DNA of 44,300 bases, from positions 1 to 44,300 of IMG/VR virus record IMGVR_UViG_3300007541_000039; one strand, 5' to 3'. Shown here one piece after another: positions 13,683-21,526 of this stretch. A program made the position numbers and the translations under genes. Under the pieces are notes generated by a model, which had not been told where the DNA came from, did not search any database, and was given only the letters and a program-made list of their open reading frames with translations. Position 1 is the first letter of the stretch. Each line of letters starts with the position of its first letter. Origin of the DNA: a virus.

Positions 13683-14821
13683 TCTTTAATCCTCAAAATT
13701 ACAGAGTTAGGTTGTACCCTAGTCTTAACTGCCATCTTTTTACCACGGATATTATCCATGAACTTGTGCAAGCCATTGGCTCGTGCCTTCATAAATGCTG
13801 GCACCATCTCTTCAGGCTTTCTAATCGTCTTTTCGTAAGACTTAGCATCTGAATAGTTTTCAATAGCAGTGCCTTTAACACTGAGTCCGCCATCATACTC
13901 TGAGGCGTATACACAGAGTCGCTTACGTTTAACATCATACATCCAAACCTCAGTAGCACCAATAATTGCTACAGGGTTTACAGAGGCAATACCCAAGTCT
14001 TTATCCTCAGCTAGGTAGCGTAGTCGACGTACAAGTTTGTTCTTGTCTGTAGGACGCTTCTTCCTAATACGAGTAATTTTCTTGGCTGTCTTCTCATTCA
14101 TTAGAAAGCCTTCACAAGCATCATAGAACTCGATAATCTTTCTAACTGTAGTTACCTTTAGATTAGAATAGCCTTCAAGTAGCTGCTTGTCCCAATCGCT
14201 AGGATCTTTTAACTGACGAACTTGCTGGAGTTCCACCATCTCGTCTTTGTATCTGCCTAACTCTGCAAACATTTGATTAATCTCAGCATTGTTTAGTTTA
14301 AAATCTCGCAATGCTGTGACACTCCGTACATTTTTACCGTCTACAATCTCATCAATACCCAACTCAACAAAGCACATTGCTTCATTTAAGTTATCACGCA
14401 TTGCCACAACCTTCTTAGGTTTAGGTGCGGGTGCGTCTTCAGTATCTTCTTCCCAACTAGACTTAGGATTTGTTTTTGCTTTTTCTAGAAACTCTTGTAG
14501 TTTCCTATCAATATAGTTTCTAGAAGACTCTGTCATCCACCCTGTCTTAGAATGGACAAAACAATACTTGCCTACATGGTTAAAGTTCCAATCTGACAAA
14601 GTTAGAATAGCAGATATCTCTTCCTTAGTCAAACCAGAGTCTTTACGAAGCCAGGTTTTAAATGCTGCTCGTAGAATCTTGTCTGCGATTTCGTATCGGA
14701 CAAAGTAATCAATATTTTTCCACTCTTGTTCTCGTTGAGTGTTGTCTTCAATTAATGCTAGCTGTACCCAATGAGGTTCAGCCATCACATAGGTGCTGCG
14801 TTTACGTTTAGTTTGTGCCAT
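13679..14821 (-). CDS. conserved 380-residue protein of unknown function
   Basis: I recall proteins of this length beside RNase H in marine T4-like phages but know no function. The sequence is soluble and charged. It has a proline- and acid-rich hinge near residue 130 (WEEDTEDAPAPKPKKVV) separating an N-terminal helical part from a larger C-terminal domain with ITRIRKKRPTDKNKLVRRL, a basic helix that could bind nucleic acid, and beta strands (VWMYDVKRKRLCVY). It is the first gene behind a perfect sigma70 promoter, with AAGGAG in the leader, so it is probably an early protein linked to replication. Confidence 0.6.
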   Translation of the reverse strand: MAQTKRKRSTYVMAEPHWVQLALIEDNTQREQEWKNIDYFVRYEIADKILRAAFKTWLRKDSGLTKEEISAILTLSDWNFNHVGKYCFVHSKTGWMTESSRNYIDRKLQEFLEKAKTNPKSSWEEDTEDAPAPKPKKVVAMRDNLNEAMCFVELGIDEIVDGKNVRSVTALRDFKLNNAEINQMFAELGRYKDEMVELQQVRQLKDPSDWDKQLLEGYSNLKVTTVRKIIEFYDACEGFLMNEKTAKKITRIRKKRPTDKNKLVRRLRYLAEDKDLGIASVNPVAIIGATEVWMYDVKRKRLCVYASEYDGGLSVKGTAIENYSDAKSYEKTIRKPEEMVPAFMKARANGLHKFMDNIRGKKMAVKTRVQPNSVILRIKE

Positions 14822-14847
14822 AGAAGGACTCCTTTATTAATCTACTA

Positions 14848-14876
14848 ATTATAACATAGGTAGATCAGGATGTCAA
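14848..14876 (-). promoter_or_regulatory. sigma70 promoter, perfect consensus
   Basis: TTGACA (14876-14871), 17-base spacer, TATAAT (14853-14848) on the minus strand. The -35 box lies inside the last codons of the upstream sulfotransferase gene. Expected start near 14841, with AAGGAG before the ATG at 14821. Confidence 0.8.
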
Positions 14877-15494
14877 GCATTTTTTTGGTAGGTACTTGTA
14901 CTTCTCAATCTCTTCGCCATAGTGTTTCTGTATAACATCAATATAAGCTTGAGTGTAGTAAGTTGATTTTCTGTATCGATAAGGCAGAACATTAGCTGGT
15001 TTTAATGGATCTGGGACAGCTAGAGCCTCTTTAATTATTTTAAATTGTTTGTGTAAGTTTTCATATTGGAGAACAAAATTTACACCTTTTAACCAGTCTA
15101 TTAATGAGCGATTCCAGTGAGTATATCTTGTGTATTCTTTGTCGTTAATCCAATCAATGAAATACACAATGCCTTTTTTATGAGCCTTTGTGTATAGTTT
15201 CCATTCTTTGGTTTTTTCTCGTCGTGTTACTGGTTGGAATCCAATATGGTTATACACACTTATCATTCTATCATATGTATTTCTTCGCACACCAAATGTA
15301 ATAAACGGGTCTATATCTGTGTATTGTGACAACGGCTCTTTATCATCTGTTCCATTTATTTCTTCAAGTGTAGCATGTCCACAATGATCAAGAACAAAGT
15401 TATGTTTTCGACTGTTTCTATTCGCCCATTGAATAATCGCCGAGCCAGCAGTTTTAGGGACATGTACAAATACTGCCCGGCGTAGAGGACGCAT
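14865..15494 (-). CDS. sulfotransferase (Sulfotransfer_2-like)
   Basis: The N-terminus VFVHVPKTAGSAIIQW is the HVPKTAGS 5'-phosphosulfate-binding loop of Golgi-type carbohydrate sulfotransferases. ITFGVRRNTYDRMISVYNH is the matching 3'-phosphate-binding segment with Arg and Ser. Length 209 residues covers the catalytic core without a membrane anchor. Predicted to move sulfate from PAPS to a sugar hydroxyl; the acceptor is unknown. Together with the APS-kinase-like gene it suggests phage-directed sulfation. The gene ends three bases before a convergent-free promoter region used by the next operon. Confidence 0.8.
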   Translation of the reverse strand: MRPLRRAVFVHVPKTAGSAIIQWANRNSRKHNFVLDHCGHATLEEINGTDDKEPLSQYTDIDPFITFGVRRNTYDRMISVYNHIGFQPVTRREKTKEWKLYTKAHKKGIVYFIDWINDKEYTRYTHWNRSLIDWLKGVNFVLQYENLHKQFKIIKEALAVPDPLKPANVLPYRYRKSTYYTQAYIDVIQKHYGEEIEKYKYLPKKCLTS

Positions 15495-15496
15495 GA

Positions 15497-15775
15497 TTAC
15501 AATACTTTAAATGAGATAATTTTGTCCCACGGAATAGTTCTCCAACCAGAAACATCAGTATCAAATACTGTAAGATTCTTATCGTTGGGAGCTTTAGGAT
15601 TAGTAACAGCAGGCACTACACTAGGATTTAATGTGCAGTTCATTTCTCTAAGTTCACCATTTTGTTTTTGAAACTTAAAAAAGCAAGTGCTGTTAGTTAA
15701 GAACTTTCTAACTCTAGATTGCCACTCTCGGCTATTTCTTTCTGCAAAAAAGTCTGATTCAATCACGTTTGGCAT
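15497..15775 (-). CDS. DUF2693/SH3-barrel-like small protein
   Basis: I start at 15775, where GGAGT precedes the ATG, rather than at 15808. The 92 residues include VRKFLTNSTCFFKFQKQNGELREMNCTL and a C-terminal VFDTDVSGWRTIPWDKI, the pattern of DUF2693-type proteins (F-x-K-x-x-G-x-x-R-x-M ... V-x-D-x-x-x-x-WR-x-x-x-x-x-I), common small beta-barrel proteins of T4-like phages and Bacteroidetes. The role is unknown. Confidence 0.6.
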   Translation of the reverse strand: MPNVIESDFFAERNSREWQSRVRKFLTNSTCFFKFQKQNGELREMNCTLNPSVVPAVTNPKAPNDKNLTVFDTDVSGWRTIPWDKIISFKVL

Positions 15776-15779
15776 AATA

Positions 15780-16709
15780 TTACTCCTTTTGTTTACGTTT
15801 ACTATCAATTAACCATTTTAATCTTTTACGATCTTCTTCATTACCTTTAGACGCTTGGCCGTATTTTTTTGTAATCCAATTATCTACGTCTTTATCATCT
15901 TCAGGTATATCTGTAACGTCTATATTATACTCTTCTAACTCTTTTGTCAAGTCTTTTTCACTAAAAAAAGTAATTGATTCGCCTTTACGTTTCTTAATAG
16001 ACATGTTAGCAGCAACTACTAGAAGAATAGCTAATGGATCAAATACAAAAATAAGTAGCATAATGATAATTCTAACTGCACTATCTACACTAGATTTGTC
16101 TGAAGTAGAGTAAAATAGTTCTGCAATATATTTAATAGGACCTAACTCAGCATCCATTTGTGCTACTTCTTGTCTCATTGGCAAGAGTTCTAGATTTAAT
16201 GCGTCAATGTTAGCTACTGCTTCGTCCATCTCTGCATTCAACTGTTCTCTTTCTTCCCTTTGTGTTCTGTTCACATAGTTTTTATCTTCACCACGTGATG
16301 TTCTAAGAGTATCATCTAAACCAGATAAACGATCTCGGGCTTGTTGTAATTTACTTCTTTCTGCGTCTAGTCTAAACTCAATGACTTCCATGTTTAGTGT
16401 ATAGTCTTGATTAGTAGCAGTTTGATCAATATGTGCTCTTGATAGAAAACCAAAGATACCTAAAGATGTAATGACAGAAAGAATAACAACTGCCGATACA
16501 AAATATGTCTTTAATAGTTTTGATGAGGTTGACCAATATTGATACACCCAAGATGCTGTTACAAGTTTAGCAATCTCAAGAACTACTCCCATACCAATAA
16601 TCTCGGCATAAGCTGCCGGGAATATAGTGGTTAATCCAATGATTGAAAAATATGCTGCTACAGAAGATACTGCAAGAGCAGAAAATAAAAGTAAAATTAT
16701 AAATCCCAT
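15780..16709 (-). CDS. four-pass membrane protein with central coiled coil
   Basis: 309 residues. Membrane segments lie at about 2-24, 28-50 and 68-90 and again at 213-235 (IIIMLLIFVFDPLAILLVVAA). Between the third and fourth is a charged helical stretch (RLDAERSKLQQARDRL ... EREQLNAEMDEAVANI) that should form an extracytoplasmic coiled coil. The C-terminal ~75 residues are charged and cytoplasmic. I recall similar proteins in marine T4-like phages without a known role; superinfection exclusion or envelope remodelling are possible guesses. It overlaps the upstream gene by 13 bases. Confidence 0.65.
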   Translation of the reverse strand: MGFIILLLFSALAVSSVAAYFSIIGLTTIFPAAYAEIIGMGVVLEIAKLVTASWVYQYWSTSSKLLKTYFVSAVVILSVITSLGIFGFLSRAHIDQTATNQDYTLNMEVIEFRLDAERSKLQQARDRLSGLDDTLRTSRGEDKNYVNRTQREEREQLNAEMDEAVANIDALNLELLPMRQEVAQMDAELGPIKYIAELFYSTSDKSSVDSAVRIIIMLLIFVFDPLAILLVVAANMSIKKRKGESITFFSEKDLTKELEEYNIDVTDIPEDDKDVDNWITKKYGQASKGNEEDRKRLKWLIDSKRKQKE

Positions 16710-17326
16710 AAAAATTCTTTCGTTACTCGTTCGCCGAAGTAATTAACTTTAGTAGAGGTGAGAACTAAATCTTTATATACTTCTGGCTGTATTACCTCTT
16801 TTTTCATTAACGCATTATATGTATCCATTTCTTTGTCTAAATTAAACTCTTTGGCAAAATTTGTTACTAAACCTTTAAAAGTTCTTTTTCTGCCATCTAA
16901 TGGTTTCTCATCATTAGGAGAATTAACATAGCTTCCAATATTATCATATGGCAATATCTGAAAATTTAATTTGAGATCAAATTTTTGTAAGTATGGATCA
17001 CCGTGAGTGTGCTTAATGAGATCTCTATTTTCTACAAACTCTTCAAAAACTTTTGTGTTGCCAAAAGTATTTCTTTGACTACAATACACCCAAAAATCTC
17101 TGTGAATTCCTGAAACTAATCTATCAAAAGGATTTCTTAGTACTAAGATAACATTTTTGTAAATAACATCCTGAGCGTACTCGTTTAAACTGTAGTATCT
17201 TTGACGAGATTCTGCTTCAAAATGTGTACACCCAAAAATCTCTCTTGTGATTACTTTAGAGGCAGATCTTAAAGGAATACTCATTACAAAATTATTTGTC
17301 TCAACAATTATGTCTTGGGCTGCCAT
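16697..17326 (-). CDS. sulfotransferase-like protein
   Basis: KNVILVLRNPFDRLVSGIHRDF near residue 57 is a good 3'-phosphate-binding segment of sulfotransferases (RNPxxRxxSxxH). The N-terminal strand NFVMSIPLRSASKVITREIF takes the place of the 5' loop: the P-loop Lys/Arg-x-x-S/T pattern is present as RSASK but is not the classic form. 209 residues, soluble. Likely PAPS-dependent, acceptor unknown. The ATG overlaps the upstream GIY-YIG-like gene by 19 bases. Confidence 0.6.
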   Translation of the reverse strand: MAAQDIIVETNNFVMSIPLRSASKVITREIFGCTHFEAESRQRYYSLNEYAQDVIYKNVILVLRNPFDRLVSGIHRDFWVYCSQRNTFGNTKVFEEFVENRDLIKHTHGDPYLQKFDLKLNFQILPYDNIGSYVNSPNDEKPLDGRKRTFKGLVTNFAKEFNLDKEMDTYNALMKKEVIQPEVYKDLVLTSTKVNYFGERVTKEFLWDL

Positions 17327-17646
17327 TCTATTTCTTCAAACTCCTTTAAAAATGTCATTCTCAATCTGATGTTAATCATATCATTAATACAATTATCATC
17401 GTGTCTATATTTCCACTGCAACAAAAACTCTTGCATTTTAGCATGTGCTCTGCTTTCATATGTTGCAATAGTTTCTTTAGTTAGTTCACCCTCATATTCT
17501 TTTACAATAGTTGAACTTCCAAAATACTTTTCAAACTGCCTTTCAGTTTTACAAGAGTAACCAATATAATATCTGCCGTCTGGAAAATAAGTACAGTATA
17601 CTCTATGTACTTTCTTCTCTTTCGGTTTTTTCGCTCGTGCCATCAT
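17308..17646 (-). CDS. GIY-YIG-like nuclease domain protein
   Basis: 112 residues. HRVYCTYFPDGRYYIGYS gives the paired GIY-YIG strands (here VYC and YYIGYS), followed by ERQFEKYFGSS, and a helix starting ESRAHAKMQEFLLQ with the Glu expected for catalysis. An N-terminal basic stretch (MMARAKKPKEKKVH) may contact DNA. Probably a homing-type or repair endonuclease. The start at ATGATG is preceded by AGG; the gene overlaps the upstream small gene by 44 bases in another frame. Confidence 0.6.
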   Translation of the reverse strand: MMARAKKPKEKKVHRVYCTYFPDGRYYIGYSCKTERQFEKYFGSSTIVKEYEGELTKETIATYESRAHAKMQEFLLQWKYRHDDNCINDMINIRLRMTFLKEFEEIEWQPKT

Positions 17647-17809
17647 CTACTACCTCGTCTATGGTAGTAGTATTTATGTCACCGTCCCAATTAAGATCTG
17701 TCACCATGTTTTGCTTTACCTTTTGGTCTTTACCAAAGATGAGATCCCAATTACTTGCGAATGTATCTTTGTCAACGCTAAAAGGTCTAGGTTTACTTCC
17801 CTTACCCAT
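17603..17809 (-). CDS. small acidic protein of marine T4-like type
   Basis: 68 residues starting MGKGSKPRPFSVDKDTFASNW, a start I recall in small proteins of marine T4-like phages, followed by an acidic low-complexity tail (DEVVDDGTSEKTEREEST). Function unknown. The ATG overlaps the MazG-like gene stop by one base. Confidence 0.6.
   Translation of the reverse strand: MGKGSKPRPFSVDKDTFASNWDLIFGKDQKVKQNMVTDLNWDGDINTTTIDEVVDDGTSEKTEREEST
17671..17678 (-). promoter_or_regulatory. possible late promoter variant
   Basis: CATAAATA on the minus strand, 24 bases before the ATG at 17646. One mismatch to TATAAATA and within coding sequence, so weak. Confidence 0.25.
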
Positions 17810-18102
17810 TAATCCTCCTTCACAAAGACGCCGTCAACCATTTTGCCTTTGCGATCCTTAATGTCGTTGTATGCTACCGACATACAATGCTCTAGTGTTA
17901 ATCCATTTCGTTCTGCGATATTGATAAGAACCACAATGCAGTCACCAATATCATCAGAAACATCACGACCTTTGCAAACGTTATCACTTAGCTCTCCAAC
18001 TTCTTGAATTAGTTTACATACTTGATCTTTGTCTGTAGCACCATCAATGAGATTTCTATCTCGATGCCATTGTTTAATCAATTCTTCATACTGTTCTAAC
18101 AT
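17809..18102 (-). CDS. mazG: MazG-like NTP pyrophosphohydrolase
   Basis: 97 residues with the MazG pattern: KLIQEVGELSDNVCKGRD supplies ExxE(x)12-type acids and VSDDIGDCIVVLINIAE supplies the D-x-x-x-D helix that binds magnesium; GLTLEHCMSVAYNDIKDRKG closes the fold. Phage MazG proteins hydrolyse nucleotides and may act on dNTPs or ppGpp-related signals; the exact substrate here is not readable. Overlaps the upstream radical SAM gene by 17 bases. Confidence 0.82.
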   Translation of the reverse strand: MLEQYEELIKQWHRDRNLIDGATDKDQVCKLIQEVGELSDNVCKGRDVSDDIGDCIVVLINIAERNGLTLEHCMSVAYNDIKDRKGKMVDGVFVKED

Positions 18103-19024
18103 CTAAGTTTATCCTTGTTCCAAGCATTTGTTTTACTTTAAAGTCAGCATTATTAGACCAAACCAACACCTCTGGATCATCATATAAAAAGTCACAGTTC
18201 TTGCAGTATTCGATATCGTCGAATTGTTTGAAGGCATGTTTTAGTCTTAGCTGATTATACAGTTCTCCATGATAAATGTCAACTAGTTTTTCACTATTTG
18301 TATCACCAAGAACACTTTTTTCCTCGTTAGGAGGACCCATAGTCTGACAGCAAGGTGTTACTTTGCCGTTAGATCTAATTGTTATTTCGTTGGCAAATGG
18401 CCTGCCACACGACTTTCTTACACTAGTATCTCTAACATACACTGGTTGCCAATTACCACTCCAGTTATGTTGTTTCCAAATATATGCTTCTGTTCCTACT
18501 CTATTAATAAAATTATCTTTGTATTGTTGTACTTCATATTCTATTTGATGATTGTCTAATATTAGATGATAACTACTAATTGTGCATGTCTTAGAGTACT
18601 CTTTTAGCTCTGTCACATTATCTACAATTGCATCAAAGTTATCAGCAGCCATCCACTCTATATATTTCTCTCTGTTGTATCCAATAACACTAACACGAAT
18701 AAAGTCTATGCCAGCGTCTACAACATCTTTCATATATTGCCCTTTTAGTCTAAAGGCATTAGTAAACATATAGCTCTTGAATCCGTATTTGTTACAGAGC
18801 TCGATGTACTTAGGTAGATCTTTGGCAAGGGTAGGCTCGCCGCTACCTTCTAATTGTATAACTGTTTCTGGATTAGGCTCTAACTGCTGTAAAATGTTTT
18901 CAAATGATTTGAGTGGCATCTTTTTTGTCCACTCTTTGCCTCTGCCTGTTGTTTGAGGGCACATTTGACATTTGTAATTACATCCGCCTGCAACTTCTAT
19001 GACAGCTCTTTGTACATCAATCAT
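18086..19024 (-). CDS. radical SAM/SPASM enzyme
   Basis: 312 residues. The radical SAM cluster is Cys15, Cys19 and Cys22 (GGCNYKCQMC), with EGSGEPTLA as the GGEP equivalent. The C-terminal part has CGRPFANEITIRSNGKVTPCCQ and a later EYCKNCDFLY, the cysteine pattern of a SPASM auxiliary-cluster domain used by peptide-modifying and sugar-modifying enzymes. No precursor peptide or known partner is obvious nearby. It sits between a 298-residue unknown protein (ATGA overlap) and MazG. The family is firm; the substrate is unknown. Confidence 0.85.
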   Translation of the reverse strand: MIDVQRAVIEVAGGCNYKCQMCPQTTGRGKEWTKKMPLKSFENILQQLEPNPETVIQLEGSGEPTLAKDLPKYIELCNKYGFKSYMFTNAFRLKGQYMKDVVDAGIDFIRVSVIGYNREKYIEWMAADNFDAIVDNVTELKEYSKTCTISSYHLILDNHQIEYEVQQYKDNFINRVGTEAYIWKQHNWSGNWQPVYVRDTSVRKSCGRPFANEITIRSNGKVTPCCQTMGPPNEEKSVLGDTNSEKLVDIYHGELYNQLRLKHAFKQFDDIEYCKNCDFLYDDPEVLVWSNNADFKVKQMLGTRINLDVRTV

Positions 19025-19917
19025 TTTACCTCTATCGTGATATCATCACACTTATATGCCTTCAAATCATCTATTGGAAACGCTGATATAATCATTGCCT
19101 TTGTTTGTAGATAAACGTCATTAGGATCTTTTATTTTTATATTTACAATATTTTCTAATGCCTGTTCACGAACACCTAATATATCTTGCCCCACTACAAA
19201 ATTAAATACAAACCTATTGTTTCTATAATGATGGAATATTCTATTATGTTCCGTCATTCCATTTGTATGATTAGTTTTACTGTCAGTTAAAATGTGAGGT
19301 ATAAGAGTGCCTTTGTCTGGCACTATTTCCATATAAAAAGGTAGCGTATTTTCGCTAACCTTTATTTTACTTCTATAATATGCTATGAGTTCTTCTGGGT
19401 TCTGAAAAATCTTATGCATCGGATACGGTGTAGGTTTACCTGTTGTAGCATAAGTAACTGCTTCAAATGTTTTTTCTTTGTCTAAAAAATAATAATATAC
19501 AGTTTGCCTAGATCCTCCTGGGTGTATTCTCCACACTCCTTGATCCCTGATAGGCGGCCATTCATCTTCAAAACCAGCATAGTCATAAAAAGGATCCCAT
19601 ATAACACCAATAGGATTTTTAAATTTTCCAGATTTTAAAAACTCTCTAGCTAGCCATACTGTTTTAGGAAACCGCTCAAATTCTAAAAAGTCTTGTACTG
19701 ACTTGACCTCGCCTTTCCATAAATGTTTTGTGAAGTAAGGAACAACTTCACACGACATAAATTCCCTTGTTCCTAGTTCAAAGTAAATGTTCTCTTTTCT
19801 AAATAAAGATAACCCAAGGGCTTCTTTTTCTTTTTTTGCCTTCCAAAAAAACTCCATAGCGGCAGTATGACTACCAAGAGTTTCGTTTAATATTTTTGAT
19901 ATGCCAGTAAGTAGCAT
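19021..19917 (-). CDS. 298-residue protein of unknown function
   Basis: Not recognised. Soluble, mixed alpha/beta, with tryptophan- and proline-rich middle (GVIWDPFYDYAGFEDEWPPI) and a repeated His region (HILTDSKTNHTNGMTEHNRIFHHY) that could bind metal. It starts with a TAATG overlap on the small zinc-ribbon gene upstream and ends with ATGA on the SPASM radical SAM gene downstream, so it is probably made with that enzyme and could be its partner or substrate-binding protein; that is inference from position only. Confidence 0.6.
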   Translation of the reverse strand: MLLTGISKILNETLGSHTAAMEFFWKAKKEKEALGLSLFRKENIYFELGTREFMSCEVVPYFTKHLWKGEVKSVQDFLEFERFPKTVWLAREFLKSGKFKNPIGVIWDPFYDYAGFEDEWPPIRDQGVWRIHPGGSRQTVYYYFLDKEKTFEAVTYATTGKPTPYPMHKIFQNPEELIAYYRSKIKVSENTLPFYMEIVPDKGTLIPHILTDSKTNHTNGMTEHNRIFHHYRNNRFVFNFVVGQDILGVREQALENIVNIKIKDPNDVYLQTKAMIISAFPIDDLKAYKCDDITIEVK

Positions 19918-20087
19918 TAGTATTCTTCGTCAGTTAACTGATCGTAAAGTTCTAGTTCTTCTTCTATTTCTAATTCTGTACCACAAAAGACACAAAATTT
20001 TGGCTCATAAAAATGATCGTCCATGTCATAACTTACTTTAAAAACAGCTTCACAACTCTCACATTCTAAGTTTTTTGGTTTTGCCAT
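19917..20087 (-). CDS. small zinc-ribbon protein (56 residues)
   Basis: An open frame from the ATG at 20087 to a TAA overlapping the next ATG (TAATG). The product holds two CxxC knuckles, LECESCEAVFKV and PKFCVFCGTELE, typical of a zinc ribbon, then a strongly acidic tail (IEEELELYDQLTDEEY). Such small proteins in T4-like phages often bind nucleic acid or a protein partner. Its size, motif and tight coupling make it convincing although short. Confidence 0.7.
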   Translation of the reverse strand: MAKPKNLECESCEAVFKVSYDMDDHFYEPKFCVFCGTELEIEEELELYDQLTDEEY

Positions 20088-20090
20088 GTA

Positions 20091-20534
20091 TTACCTCTTG
20101 GTGACATTTATCCGTGCTTCCCTCAAAAAGGCAATACCACTGCCGCATTTTTGTGAAGCATACTCATGTATATAGTAGACATGAGAAATGCCAGCTTGGT
20201 AAATAAGTTTGGCGCATTCTAGACATGGCTCGTGGGTACAAAATAAAATAGCACCCTCACTTGATTCTGTGGATTTAGTTAGTTTCATTAGAGCGTTTGC
20301 CTCAGCATGCAATACTTCAGGTTTTGTAACCAAAGATGGTGCAACGTCTCCAGGCAATCTATACTCAATAGTTTCACAATCGTTGCTCCATCCACTTGGA
20401 GTTCCGTTGTAACCAATAGAAAGGATGCGATTATCTTTTACAATAACCGCCCCTACTTTTAGTTTTACTGCTGTAGATAGCAGAGCTGTTCTCTCAGCAA
20501 TACTAAAAAAGTAATCAATGAATTTAGGCTTCAT
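20091..20534 (-). CDS. cd: dCMP deaminase
   Basis: 147 residues from the ATG at 20534, chosen because a longer reading to 20573 runs into the nrdB gene. VLHAEANALMKL holds the zinc ligand His and catalytic Glu (HAE), and THEPCLECAKLIY the PCxxC zinc pair. GYNGTPSGW and the Cys-containing WSNDCE loop match phage and bacterial dCMP deaminases. The enzyme makes dUMP from dCMP and thereby feeds thymidylate synthesis by ThyX (25002-25697). It follows nrdB in the nucleotide operon. Confidence 0.88.
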   Translation of the reverse strand: MKPKFIDYFFSIAERTALLSTAVKLKVGAVIVKDNRILSIGYNGTPSGWSNDCETIEYRLPGDVAPSLVTKPEVLHAEANALMKLTKSTESSEGAILFCTHEPCLECAKLIYQAGISHVYYIHEYASQKCGSGIAFLREARINVTKR

Positions 20535-20548
20535 TTTATTTCTAAACT

Positions 20549-21526
20549 TTAAGAAGCCCATACCTGCTCCCAACCTCCAGTTAACGCACCTCTTGCATAA
20601 TCTGTTGCTCTGTTCTCAAAGAAGTTTGTATGGGTCGGGGCGTTAATCATTTCCTCTACCCAAGGCAAAGGATTCTTTTTAACTTTAAAAATACCTCTCA
20701 TGCCTAAACTAATAAGACGTCTGTCTGCAATATAACGAATATACTTTTTAACTTCCTCGGGTGTCAATCCTTCCATAGGACCCATAGCAAATGCTAAATC
20801 AATAAACTTATCTTCAAGCTCTACCATTTTTTCTGCAATGGTGTATATTTGTCCTTTAACATTGTCATTCCAAATTTCTCTATTTTCTTCAACATACTGG
20901 CGGAACAATTTGATCATTGACTCTGCGTGCATAGTCTCGTCTACAATAGACCATGTAACAATCTGTCCCATACCTTTCATCTTGCCATGACGCGGAAAGT
21001 TTAGTAGCATAATGAATGAGGAAAAGAGTTGCATGCCTTCTGTGAACGCTGAGAAGGCGGCAATGTTAGTCGCAACTGATTCTCGTGTGCCGTTGGCATT
21101 AGACAAATCAGTAAAGTAATCGTGCTTAGCACGCATAGCTTCATATTCAAGAAATTCATTGTATGTACTCTCTGGCATACCCAGTGTTTCAATAAGATGG
21201 GAATAAGCGGCAACGTGCAATGCTTCTCTTGCCGCAAAACCAGCAAGCATCATTCGTACTTCTGGCTGTGGGAAATATGGTAGATAGTTATTTACATAAC
21301 CTCCTGCTACATCAATATCTCCTTGTGTGAAAAAGCGGAAAATGTTCGTAAGAAATGCTTTCTCTTCGTTTGTTAATCTGTTCTTCCAATCCTTTACATC
21401 TTCTGCCATTGGTACTTCTGTGTGTAACCAATGAGACTGCTCATGTTTTAGCCATGCGTCATACGCCCAAGGGTAGTTAAAGGGCTTAAAATATGTTCTT
21501 TCATCTGTTAATTTACTCTTTGCCAT
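20549..21526 (-). CDS. nrdB: ribonucleotide reductase small subunit (class I)
   Basis: 325 residues. The di-iron ligands are visible as Asp in TQGDIDVAGG, Glu-x-x-His in AAREALHVAAYSH, Glu in FTEGMQLF, and Glu-x-x-His in VDETMHAES. The Tyr at ALHVAAY sits where the radical tyrosine of class Ia enzymes lies. C-terminus ends with GGWEQVWAS, the tail that docks on NrdA. Works with the large subunit encoded upstream; together they reduce ribonucleotides to make dNTPs. The QueC-like gene is inserted between nrdA and nrdB, an unusual order. Confidence 0.9.
   Translation of the reverse strand: MAKSKLTDERTYFKPFNYPWAYDAWLKHEQSHWLHTEVPMAEDVKDWKNRLTNEEKAFLTNIFRFFTQGDIDVAGGYVNNYLPYFPQPEVRMMLAGFAAREALHVAAYSHLIETLGMPESTYNEFLEYEAMRAKHDYFTDLSNANGTRESVATNIAAFSAFTEGMQLFSSFIMLLNFPRHGKMKGMGQIVTWSIVDETMHAESMIKLFRQYVEENREIWNDNVKGQIYTIAEKMVELEDKFIDLAFAMGPMEGLTPEEVKKYIRYIADRRLISLGMRGIFKVKKNPLPWVEEMINAPTHTNFFENRATDYARGALTGGWEQVWAS

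Noticed and set aside
15924-15950. TTGACA and TATAAT with a 15-base spacer inside the four-pass membrane protein gene
   Set aside because: Spacer is too short for a strong promoter and both boxes are explained by coding sequence.
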